A stretch of 64,000 nucleotides of DNA. Origin: Ophiura sarsii. Lineage: Eukaryota; Echinodermata; Ophiuroidea; Amphilepidida; Ophiuridae. Below, piece by piece: positions 1-54,110 of this stretch (the first letter of the stretch is position 1; the number at the start of each line of letters is the position of its first letter). The notes under the pieces were generated by a model. The model did not search any database. It was given only the letters and a program-made list of their open reading frames with translations, and was not told where the DNA came from. The translations under genes were made by a program, and so were the position numbers. Location: positions 42,118,768-42,182,767 of the forward strand of contig CM069449.1 in the NCBI GenBank assembly GCA_035610835.1, read 5' to 3'.

Positions 1-572
1 AGTTTTCTGTATTGTTTGGTACGATATTGTTCTTTCAGGAGATGGTTGGGGTGGTACATCATGTTCGAATGGCTATGATTCCCGCTATGATTACACTTCA
101 CACTTACATAATTACTTTTCGTAAATCTTATTATAAATACAACATATCATCTTAGTACACACCTCTTTGTGCAATCAATACATTTGAACACTTTCATTAT
201 ACTATGCGTAGTCGTATACCAGTACCCAGTCAGACCTGGTGTCACGTCATGATTTTATTCAGACAGTAGACACAATACTTTTGTTCTTGTTAAAAAGAAA
301 CACATTTTATTGCATATTTTAACCCATGGAAAAGTTAAAATTTCAAAACTGTGTCGCACATAAGCCTCGGGCCGAGACTATAATATCAAGGGCCAATATG
401 TGGAGTAGAATGAAGCGATATTCTATTGAACATCGAATCTTTAATTTTCCTTTCAAATTTCCATTGCATTTGAACTTTAATCCTCTCATTTACGTCACCA
501 AAATATTGACGATACAAAGAAACTAGCTACAGTCCAACAGTATGGCTTAGTATTACCGTTATGATTGCATAA

Positions 573-844
573 GGGACGCACCATTTGATTTTCAGGGGGG
601 TAGGGGGATTTTTTTTTGGGGGGGGGCCGCCGTAAGGGTTGATTTTTTTTTTTGGGCCGCCAAAGGCGGCGATTTTTTTAATGTATCCATTCATATTGAA
701 TTGGGTGGGGGTAGATTTTTTTTTTTTTTACTCATCAGGGGGGAATTTTTTTTTGTTGCCCGCACAGAGGGTGAATTTTTTTCTTCTTTCCAAAAACTTC
801 CTACCCCCCCCCCCCCTCCCCCTGAAAATCTAATGGTGCGTCCC
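573..844. mobile_element. Harbinger-like MITE with TAA target duplication
   Basis: GGGACGCACCATTTGATTTT at 573-592 is mirrored at the other end by a near-exact complement ending GGTGCGTCCC at 844. TAA flanks both sides (570-572 and 845-847). A TWA duplication and GGG-type ends fit PIF/Harbinger. The interior is made of poly-G and poly-T runs. No coding capacity. Confidence 0.7.
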
Positions 845-1058
845 TAAGTGTCATTCATTCAAACAACAGCCTCAGTAAAAGATTCGAAACAAATATAGAA
901 CTTTTCCGTAAATTAAACAGATACACACGTAATAAACAATTTAAAAGAAGCATAAAGCCGGCAAAAGTTTTAAGAATGACTCATTTGAGCAGCGCGCAGA
1001 TACCAAACAACGCCCCGACGCTGGAGCAGACGTTAAATATTAACCACTCGGCACATAA

Positions 1059-1076
1059 CGTAGGTATTTACCTACG
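1059..1076. promoter_or_regulatory. Perfect 8-2-8 inverted repeat upstream of TATA box
   Basis: The arm CGTAGGTA at 1059-1066 and its exact complement at 1069-1076 are separated by TT. It lies 16 bases before the TATA-like box of the GH31 gene. It has the symmetry of a dimer-binding site, but I do not recognise the factor. Confidence 0.35.
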
Positions 1077-1092
1077 ACCACGATCAGAGAGA

Positions 1093-1099
1093 TATATAA
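1093..1099 (+). promoter_or_regulatory. TATA-box-like TATATAA, candidate core promoter
   Basis: TATATAA occurs about 250 bases upstream of the chosen ATG, which would put transcription start near 1120-1130 and give a 5' UTR of about 225 bases. AT-rich words occur by chance in this DNA, so an upstream noncoding first exon cannot be excluded. Confidence 0.4.
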
Positions 1100-1351
1100 A
1101 CAAAAGCAGAAACAAAGTCCAACTCAAGTCCAAATAAAACTCTACCAACTCATTCAATCTCACAAACAACAGACTTTGGTCATAGTCCTGAATCAGGTCA
1201 AAGCAAATGTTAATTATTAATAATTGTATGCATGCAACGAAGAGTTATAGCTATCTTTTTATTTGAGTCAAACCGTTTGTGTGTATGTTTGAAGGCGGCC
1301 ATTTTGTGTCCGTCTGTCCGCCGCTCGGAATCCCGCCATTAATTTGCCAAA

Positions 1352-44492
<43,141 letters not shown>

Positions 44493-44522
44493 ATAGCATA
44501 AATGTACACGTAATAATGCTTC

Positions 44523-44528
44523 AATAAA
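44523..44528 (+). terminator. AATAAA polyadenylation signal
   Basis: AATAAA begins 31 bases after the stop codon of the GH31-like gene, giving a very short 3' UTR. No other convincing AATAAA followed by a GT-rich stretch is closer. A longer alternative 3' end cannot be excluded. Confidence 0.6.
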
Positions 44529-44529
44529 G

Positions 44530-46319
44530 CAATAGAATAATACTTTAGGAAAGCATTTCTTGTATGCTGCTGTTGCAAAATGTAAATAGATTGCCGGTTA
44601 TTGCGAAGACGCTTTTTTACGGCTGGGATATGAGACTATCACAAAACGTCTGTACTTTTAATATGTTCCTGGTGTCTGACACAATTGGTGAAACTCTTGT
44701 ATGGTCTATTTCCCTTCCTTTCGACAGTGACGTAACTTTACAGTTGCAGCTTTTGCGCCCGCGCACGTATCTTCCGTCTTTCTACGCTTGTGTGCACACC
44801 GCCAGCGCCTAGAGTAGTCGCGCTCGTTTAGGAACAGCAATCAATGTATGACGCAGTAACATCACTGTCAAGTGGAAGTGAAATAAACCAGTTGAAAATG
44901 TTCTGTAAATATACAGAAATGTATCTCTCTGGTAGTGAGTAAAGGCATGTGCCGATGTAGCAGGAGACACAGTCCCCCTGGAGCCATAGTTCGCCCTGTA
45001 CAGTCAATTATAGGTCGGCATAGGGGACTCATCTCTACACGCAACGCTAGTTTCATGCTCCATTCCTTGTATGTCTATGGAGGCCGGACTATGGCCCCTT
45101 TCACACCGGTTTGTCAAAACCTTGTCTTAAAAATGTAAGGACACACTGATATACTCCGAACGAATATGCAACATGCTTAGCAGTGAAATACGGCAACAAC
45201 CGAAGTACTGACGACAGGCCTATCGAGATGGTAGACGGTTTAACACTTTCTACGCGGCTATTGGTTTCACCATTACAAAACAGATTTCTCAGAAACACTC
45301 CCATCTTTCAAGGTCTATCCAAAGGATTACTGAAACAATACTAAGCATGTTTGTACTTTTTGCGATGCATTTCACATGGTGATTCCAAATATGGTAATGA
45401 ATTTCAACAATTTTGAAATTTTGTGAAATTTTGGAATGTCGTCTGCCGCGTGGACAGTGTTAATAGTCAAACTGAGGGAAAACAGATTGTCCTATTTCCC
45501 CGCTAGAAACCAGGTAGTATGTGTTTTTATTAAACCTACGTGTGATTCAAGGGACCCATGAAAGAGTAGCTTTGGTTGGAATTGGCCAATGAAATGGCAT
45601 GATTAGCTCATGAATATTTATGAGGTGAATACAAATTACTATGATTATTGGCGTGACCTTATCCACTCATGGAGCTTTTCTTTATCCTGTAGAAACTTTG
45701 TAGTTGTGACATTACATGTTATTTGCAAACATTTATATTTCGATTACTTCATGAGTCTTCAACTTTTTAGCATCATATAATTATACATATCAAAGGCAGT
45801 ACATTTTTTAATTGAATCATTAACGAGAACTTACTTTCTAAGCCATGTGGACAGGTATTAGAACCTTCCATCATGTCCATCATTTTATATATTTATCCTC
45901 GTTTTGTGATAATTGTTCACATCACCCGGTCGTTTTTCCTTGACAACAATGGAGAAGTTGTGGTGGTATCATCATGATTATAGTCATAAACAATACTATA
46001 AGACTTGTTATAACACTTGTTAATGTAAAATGGGTTGTTACAGATTTTATAAGAATGCCTTTATTTATTCAGATGTCATGAATAATAATCTGTATTAATG
46101 TATCAACGCCAGAAAGAATTCAATAGATTGCATCCCATGTTTTTGTTTCATTAATTAATTATTGTACAATTATTTTAAACCTAGCTCGTTTCGAAATCCT
46201 TAGAATTTGATTACAATTGGCGAAACCAAATTCCTTACATGTAAAAAAATATTTGAAAGTTTTTTTTACGGCAGAGTATTGCGAGCATACGCTAAATACA
46301 TTAAACATTGGTAGGCCTA
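44530..46319. other. Intergenic stretch without recognised gene
   Basis: Open frames are short and featureless on both strands. A diverged member of the 12165-12330 repeat family lies at 45290-45440 in reverse. A weak inverted pair (GCCATAGT at 44993 and ACTATGGC at 45088) was the only other structure seen. Confidence 0.5.
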
Positions 46320-46743
46320 TAGTACACATTCTAATATGGATACATTTGCGTTGATCTTTTTAAATATGAATACATTTGCTTTGAACCTTTTAATATGAAT
46401 ACCTTTTTGCCTTTTTTTGTTTGTAATATGAATACATTTGCCGTGATCTTTTTTGTAGTATGGATGCATTTGTCTTGATCTTTTTTATATACATGGATAC
46501 ACTTGCCTTGATCTTTTTAATATGGATGCATTTGTCTTGATTTTGTTAATATGGATGCATTTTGTCTGGATCTTTTTAATATGGATACATTTGCCTTGAT
46601 CTTTTTAATATGGATGCATTTGTCTTGATCTTTTAAATATGGATACACTTGCCTTGATCTTTTAATATGGATACATGTCTTGATCTTTTTAATATGGATG
46701 CATTTGGTCTGATCTTTTTAATATGGATGCATTTGCCTTTTCT
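46320..46743 (+). repeat. Minisatellite, unit 28-31 bp
   Basis: About fourteen copies of AATATGGATACATTTGCCTT followed by GATCTTTTT, with variants TGGATGCATTTGTC. Unit length varies with the T run. Noncoding. Confidence 0.88.
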
Positions 46744-47297
46744 CAGATCAGGTTATACTATTATACTGGCGTCACGTAGAAGTCTGGAATTCCGTATAAG
46801 TAATATTTACTCTGGAGTATGGTGTCCAACGTTCTTTTTATTTCGCTGCCCTGTTTAATTATTATACAAATTTGATTAATATTACATTACAAAATATTAC
46901 TATGTATGTATATAAGAACTCTGATAGATTATGTATATAAATCGATTTGAGTGACTGAGTAATGACGGCAAGTGTGTGTGTGTGCCATGATAAACTGCTT
47001 ATGAGAATTAACGGAAAGTGGCATACACTAACAAAATGTCGAAATTTGTTATTTCTGAAATTTATTTTTCATAGCTTATTAGTTTGAGTAGCGTAAAGAT
47101 TGAATGTAAAACATCCCAAGGAAATGAAGAGGTATACTTGTTTTATATCACTTTACTTACTATTGTGTCATTAAATTAAAGCTAGATATAGCGCCCTCAA
47201 TGTTGGTGTGTCCTGTAAAGTCAGACTATAAAGTGTACATTTGTATTATTTATCCTTGAGAACTTCTCAGTTTTAAAGCAAAATCAATTAATGATGA

Positions 47298-47403
47298 CTA
47301 TGGCAAGTATATTGCACAATAGAACAGAAAAACCTAGTTTTTCGTCGATAAACCTGGTTTTTCGATCGAAAAACCAGGTTTATCGATCGAAAAACCAGAT
47401 CCT
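47298..47403. mobile_element. Solo end of the AAACCTGGTTT foldback family
   Basis: CTATGGCAAGTATATTGCAC followed by AAACCTGGTTTTTCG-type units, the same end sequence as the complete element at 49646-50110. It stops at the border of the 2-kb repeat. Confidence 0.65.
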
Positions 47404-49645
47404 GGGATCTGTTAACTTATGAAAGATATCAACCAAACAATCATAAATAAATTTAATATAAACAAATATCATTTATAGCAAAAAAGCAACAACATTGATT
47501 TTGACGACGGAAAAAAAATTCATATGATATTGTGGTCAGCAACAGTATCGAACCCCGGACCTCAAGTTCTACAGGCGAACGCTCAATCAACTGAGCTATC
47601 AAGGGAAACTATTACAACCGATGTAAAGATTCAAACCGTTTATCATTTCTGTTTGTAGGACTACATAATGCAAAAACTTATATTTTGTCAAATAAAAAGG
47701 AAAACACAGTTTTTTAGTTTTAGTCAGTTGAAAAAGATTGTTCCTCCTATGCACGTAGCCCGCAATCCGTTCAAAAATAAAAAAATAAAACGCGATCGCA
47801 CATGAATGGACAAATGGACAAAATGCCAATGGTTCCAAATTTTGCTCTCACTTCAAATGACTTTTAATGTACTTAAATGAACACGTCGTAAATTCGATTT
47901 AAGAATAATAGCTGATAAAACCCTCATTTATCTCAATACATGAACATTGTGTTATTTCGCTGGTTAAGACAGCTGTTTGGCATATCAATGTAGCCACTGC
48001 TCGGACGCAATTCATGTTCGATATCGACGAATTTGTAAAATGCCGATGTGAAATAGTCTGCTTGTAGATGTCATAGACTGGATTCAATAAATTTGCAAGA
48101 CAGATCCTCTTATAAGGAGTATTTCAAGACCTTAATCTCAATGAAAGACTTTGATTTCTTCTCAAGATCATTCTTGAGACCAACGGTTCAAATTGCGCGG
48201 GAGTTTAACTCGGTGTTAGTACCCAAAGTGCGCGGTTCAAAATTGCGCGGTTCGTTTTGGTGATACATTTTGACCTACGCTATTGTTCACCGCTAAGTGG
48301 CCCTTTAGCTACAATCTGCATCAAAATGCAAAATAATCGACTAATTCTTTTAAGATGAAAATAGTATTCTATATCCAATTACTGAATGACTGAAATGATG
48401 TTCATGCCCGACACACGCCTGTATGGCAATGCAAAACACGCTGCTCGCGAGGCGGGCCAGAGTCTATAAAACAAGTATCTTGGAGGTAAAGTTTTTATAG
48501 GGGGCGCACTATCGTTGTAGCAAACCAGACGACCTAAGACATGGTGGGTTTTATTGGCTAAAAACATGATTTGTGGCACAGAAATAGTACATCAATGGTC
48601 AAAAAAAGCTGATTGTGATTTAGAGTAGAACTGATTTGCTTTTATGATAGCAGAATTTAGTTCTTATATGACACGAAACATCCAGAATTGGTTATTTGAT
48701 ATTAATTTTACGTGGAACAAAATACGAATTTTAAATTGTGGATAGCTTCGTCTGGCAGTGACAGAGGAGAGGCGTGGCGTTATTTGCATTTTATGAATAT
48801 TGTAATCAGATCAATAATCTGTTGGGAAGGACGCAGGTTCGGGACGATCACATCGTGTGAGGTCATGAATAGCCATGGCTGTATAATCATTCACAACGAA
48901 TGATTGACAGTTTACGCTTAACTACCGGGTGAAGAACTGATAGAGTACGCTATACTGTGAACCAAATCTCAACAATGGGCAGATATAAGATTCATAGGCC
49001 TGGGCGGCGGGCCCGCTTCGCATACACAACTGTCAGGCGGCGACCCTTCTACCCACATTCTCATTTTTGCTGTTGTGGTGTTAGCGAATGAGTTAGCAAA
49101 TGTTGTATTTATTACGTAACAAACTTCCATTATCCTGTTTATCTGGGATTCCCCGGCTGGCGTGTTCTCAAAATGGGCGGAGTTAAAGGTCAATATTGCT
49201 AAATTCGTTTCTGATTGGTCTGAAAATTAATTTATGCACGATGGTGATACAAACAAGAAGAGTCTTAAAAATTAATCATCGTTCAGACGAAGTATTATTT
49301 CATAGTTTGAAAAAAGGAATAAAACTGAATAATGAAATATATAATAAAACGATAATAAATACAAAATATTAAAAATATATTTAGGCGAATAAATATAAAA
49401 TAAACTAAAACAATAATTATTTAAAAACAAGTAAAATAAAATATAAATACAAGATAATATGGAGAATAAATATTACAACAAACTAAAATGAAATAAAATA
49501 CATTTAAAGAATAGTTTAAAAATAGATAAACATTGTTTAAAAATAATTTTAGGTTTATTAATTTGTTTGAATTGGATTGAGAGTTTAACATTTCCTGTGC
49601 TTGCACACCCGCCTCTGCCTGGAGATCATCAACCCTTGGCCTGTG
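47404..49645. repeat. Dispersed 2.2-kb repeat, copy 1
   Basis: From GGGATCTGTTAACTTATGAA to CAACCCTTGGCCTGTG, matching 50507-52308 in the same order and orientation with scattered substitutions and indels. Near the left end, 47532-47608 on the minus strand is tRNA-like (GATAGCTCAGTTGATTGAGC, then GGGGTTCGATA). An AT-rich stretch (49300-49560) lies at the right, before a short frame reading HRPRVDDLQAEAGVQ on the minus strand. Function unknown; probably a mobile element. Confidence 0.75.
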
Positions 49646-50110
49646 CATCTATGGCAAGTATATTGCACAATAAAACAGAAAAACCTGGTTTTTCGTCGAT
49701 AAACCTGGTTTTTCGAATTCGATTGTCATAGTTTTTGAAAAACCAGGTTTATCGACTGAGAAACCGGTTTTTTTTCAAAAAACTATGACAATCGAATTCG
49801 AAAACCAGGTTTATCAAAACAAACTATGACAATCGAATTGAAAAACCAGGTTTATCGATCGAAAAACCAGGTTTATCGACCGATAAACCTGGATTTTCGC
49901 CGATAAACTTGGTTTTTCAATTCGATTGTCATAGTTTGTTTTGATAAACCTGGTTTTCGAATTCGATTGTCATAGTTTTTTGAAAAACCAGGTTTCTCGG
50001 TCGATAAACCTGGTTTTTCAAAAACTATGACAATCGAATTCGAAAAACCAGGTTTATCGACGAAAAACCAGGTTTTTCTGTTTTACTGTTCAATATACTT
50101 GCCATAGATG
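49646..50110. mobile_element. 465-bp foldback element made of AAACCTGGTTT palindromes
   Basis: The ends are inverted copies (CATCTATGGCAAGTATATTG / CAATATACTTGCCATAGATG). Between them, more than ten units of the self-complementary core AAACCTGGTTT or AAACCAGGTTT are spaced by TTATCG, TTTCG or TCGA words, with CGAATTCGATTGTCATAG and its complement repeated. The element folds at both whole-element and unit scale. Confidence 0.82.
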
Positions 50111-50506
50111 TCAGCATAGTGGATGGTAGGCATGGACCGTACACAGGAAAAAATACAATGTAGATGGAAGGTACCGTGTGTCACCCTCCCCCGAAATTTT
50201 AAAAACAAAAATTATACGCCAGAAATTGGACGGTTGAAGAGGAATGATTTATTATTTGTATAATCAAAATAATATAGTAAATATGCCGAAAGATTTAAAA
50301 TACTTGCATTTGTTTTACAATTTTGTTAAAGTACAAGTAAAGAGGGTCAAGTGAATAATTGAACGACAATTGGATTTGCTATTCTCCTCTAATAAGACTG
50401 GATTTGTCTTACTAGGAATTTTCAGCTGTAACCAAATCCTATATCATTAGTTGATGACTCTGAAGCATATCGAGGTAGGCTTATCGCTTTGAGTTTATAG
50501 AATGGT

Positions 50507-52308
50507 GGGATCTGTTAACTTATGAAAGATATCAACCAAACAATCATAAATAAGTTAAATATAAACAAATATCATTAATAGCAAAAAAGCAACAACATTG
50601 ATTTTGACGACGGAAAAAAAATCATATGACATTGTGGTCAGCAACAGGATTGAACCCCGAACCTCCAGGCGAACGCTCCAACTGAGCTATCAAGGGAAAC
50701 TATTACAACCGATGTAAAGATTCAAACCGTTTATCATTTCTGTTTGTAGGACCACATTATGCAAAAACTTATATTCTGTCAAATAAAAAGGAAATCACAG
50801 TTTTTTAGTTTTAGTCAGTTGAAAAAAAGATTGTTCCTCGTATGCACGTAGCCCGTAATCCGTACAAAAATAAAAATGTAACGCGATCGCACATGAATGG
50901 ACAAAATGCCAATGGTTCCAAATTTTGCTCTCACTTCAAATGACTTTTAATGTACTTAAGTGGTCACGTCGTAAATTCGATTTAAGAATAATAGCTGATA
51001 AAACCCTCATTTATCCTAATACATGAAAATTGTGTTATTTCGCTGGTTAAGACAGCTGTTTGGCATATCAATGTAGCCACTGCTCGGACGCAATTCATGT
51101 TCGATATCGACGAATTTGTAAAATGCCGATGTGAAATGCTCTGCTTGTAGATGTCATAGACTGGATTCAATAAGTTTGCAAGACAGATCCTCTTATAAGG
51201 AGTATTTCAAGACCTTAATCTCAATGAAAGACTTTGATTTCACCTCAAGATCATTCTTGAGACCAACGGTTCAAATTCCGCGGTGTTAGTACCCAAAGTG
51301 CGCGGTTCAAAATTGCGCGGTTCGTTTTGGTGATACATTTTGACCTACGCTATTGTTCACCGCTAAGTGGCCCTTTAGCTACAAGCCTACAATCTGCATC
51401 AAAATGCAAAATAATCGACTAATTCTTTTAAGATGAAAATGTATGGCAATGCAAAACAGGCTGCTCGCGAGGCGGGCCGGCCAGAGTCTTATGCATTTAT
51501 GAATATTGTAATCAGATCAATAATCAGTTGGGAAGGACGCAGGATCGGGACGATCACATCGTGTGAGGTCATGAATAGTCATGGCTGAAATAATCATTCA
51601 CAACGAATGATTGACAGTTTACGCTTAACTTCCGGGTGAAGAACTGATAGAGTACGCTATACTGTGAACCAAATCTCAACAATGGGCAGATATAAGATTC
51701 ATAGGCCTGGGCTGGCCCGCTTCGCATGCACGACTGTCAGGCGGCGACCCTTCTGCCCACATTCTCATTTTTGCTGTTGTGGTGTTAGCGAATGTGTTAG
51801 CGAAGGTTGTATTTATTACGTATCAAACTTCCATTATGGGCATTATCGCAAAATGGGCGGAGTTAATATTGACTCGTTTCTGATTGGTTTAAAAATAATT
51901 TATGCACGACAGTGATACAAACAAGAAGAGTCTTAAAATTGATCATCGTTCAGACGAAGTATTATTTCATAGTTTGCAAAAAAGGAACAAAACTGAATAA
52001 TAAAATATATAATAAAACAATAATAAATAAAAATATATATATATATTTAGGCGAATATAAATAAAATAAAATAAAATAATAAATATTTAAAAAATAAGTA
52101 AAATAAAATATAAATACAAGATAATATGAAAAATAAATATTACAACAAACTTTAATGAAATAAAATAAATTAAAAGAATAGTTTAAACAAAACATTGTTT
52201 AAAATCATTTTAGGTTTTTATTAATTTGTTTGAATTGGATTGAGAGTCTAACATCTCCTGTGGTTGCACACCCGCCTCTGCCTGGAGGTCATCAACCCTT
52301 GGCCTGTG
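50507..52308. repeat. Dispersed repeat, copy 2 (1.8 kb)
   Basis: Same left and right ends as 47404-49645, with a roughly 300-base loss corresponding to 48385-48775 of copy 1 and smaller indels. The tRNA-like stretch (50633-50698, minus strand) is shortened. The 62-codon minus-strand frame shared by both copies carries mainly amino-acid-changing differences, so it does not look selected. Confidence 0.75.
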
Positions 52309-53638
52309 TAGTTGTCTAGATGGCAAAGTTCCCGTTACCCCAGCACATGGTATTCAAGAGTTGATTGACTGTCAATGGGGTAAACAGACCCCTCCAGGTT
52401 CATATGGTTATGGAGGAGAAAGGCTCAGGTTACGCTAGTTTCCCAGATTTGCATTTATTCATCTAAACATTAAACATCTACTAAAGTTTAACATAAACAC
52501 AGTTAAAAAAAATTAGTACCATAACACTACTTTCCAAATTACATAATTATAATCTGCCATATAACAAGACAAAAACATTTTTTAACATTAACATATCCGA
52601 CCAGCTCTACTAGGCGTGCCTACACGTAGTCTTGTTTGCTTACAGGTACAGAAACTGGCAGATATCCGGCTCCATCCAAAGGATAACTACCGGAGACAAG
52701 CTTTGAATGGAAAGACAAACTTTTAAGGATGGTACTGGTGGTAGTCAAGAATCGTGGGAACCCAAATTCTTGGATAATTGATGCTCGACTTTGGATTCGA
52801 TTGAAGATCGAGGGGCATCGGTATTAGAGAGTGATAAGAAAGTAATTTTTCTGGTGTTTTATGAAGATGGTCTTGTATGCGGGGTTCTCCAAATGACATG
52901 AAGTATATATTATGTTGCAACAAAACAGTGTACCGGTAGACTAAAATAGTCACGCATTGCATTACATAAGTTAATGCAAAAAACAAACCTTCAAAAATAG
53001 AACATTGAAGTTTGCAACAAACAAATATCTAGAAAATTGAGACTGATTAAGTTTATTCTCAACAATTAGGCAAAACCTTTGGTACGGTAAAATAAACATT
53101 TAAGATCTACTGAATGTGATGTTTGCAATCAAAAGAGCTTATAATCAGTATTTCGGCATTGAATAGTTCCATACGTCTCCATAACTGCAAAATGAGGATT
53201 TAATTGATTCATAAAGGTACATTTCTAGTCCCGTAAAACCTTTGGTGTTATTAGAATCTGTGTACAAGTTTCCACTGTATTAAAAACGCACAATTAAAAA
53301 AATTGCTGAAGATGTCTTTTTAAAAAATAAAAAAAGAACTTTTTGAGATGCGAGGGCTTGAATGTTATTGCTTTGTTTGTACAATCCTGAATCCTCATCT
53401 CTCTAATGAACAATCATGATGAAGATGACTCTACATGTATCGCTACCAACCCACCACAAACCCCATCCAACCACAAACCCCATCCAACCACAACACAAAA
53501 ATGTATTACCCATTTTTAGCTGTTTAGTAATTTAGTTGGCAAATATGTCCTACGACCGGACTAAATGCTAAATAGCCAAGGGCAAATTCGACCACCTGCA
53601 CGGACCGAAACGGACCGTTCTAGTGGGGACGACTTTTA
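52309..53638. other. No recognised gene
   Basis: Immediately after the repeat, 52315-52440 is of higher GC (CCCGTTACCCCAGCACATGG, GGTTCATATGGTTATGGAGG). On the minus strand its frame runs on into HRPRVDDLQAEAGVQ but is cut by stops. The rest is AT-rich with no motif, apart from a short CCACAAACCCCATCCAA repeat near 53450. Confidence 0.4.
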
Positions 53639-54110
53639 GCGGTACTTTTAGACCAAGGAATTCCATTTGTTACTATAGATACAACTCAGTTATTATCTAA
53701 TATCGAAATATCAATACTTATTAAATGAATGAACACAATTGTATCCATTTGTTGTTGTTTCTGGTTTTGTGACACAGAACTATAATGTTCAATGAATGAA
53801 ACGAATTTAAACTGCGCATCCCCAATCTGTGATTATTTGAAATTCGCGCCCGGTTGTCTGTGTCGAAATTGCTGTTGAGATTTTAGCGACGATGACACGT
53901 CATCGTCACTAAAACCGCATCATCAGCAACAGGTCGCTGGACAGTATCACGCAGGAAATCAATGCATAAATCGATAATATCAATACATGAAACAGAGATG
54001 CGGACATCTCGTAACTGTTTAGTCATAGCTTTGATCAATATGGCGACATCCATGATACATGTGACTGTTTTTCTTTCCAAAGCCGATTTTGTCTTTACGC
54101 GGTACTTTTA
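53639..54110 (-). mobile_element. Segment bracketed by a 12-bp direct repeat, with small minus-strand ORF
   Basis: GCGGTACTTTTA occurs at 53639-53650 and 54099-54110, as for a retroposed insertion. Between them the minus strand is open from about 54100 to the stop at 53883. From the ATG near 54056 it encodes MDVAILIKAMTKQLRDVRIS followed by VSCIDIIDLCIDFL and RDTVQRPVADDA, an amphipathic, protein-like sequence that I do not recognise. No poly-A tail is visible. Could be a retroposed exon or chance. Confidence 0.35.

Noticed and set aside
47899..48087. 62-codon minus-strand frame kept in both copies of the 2-kb repeat (also 50982-51170)
   Set aside because: The few differences between copies are mostly amino-acid changing, there is no recognisable motif, and it lies within a repeat. 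Shared descent explains the shared frame.
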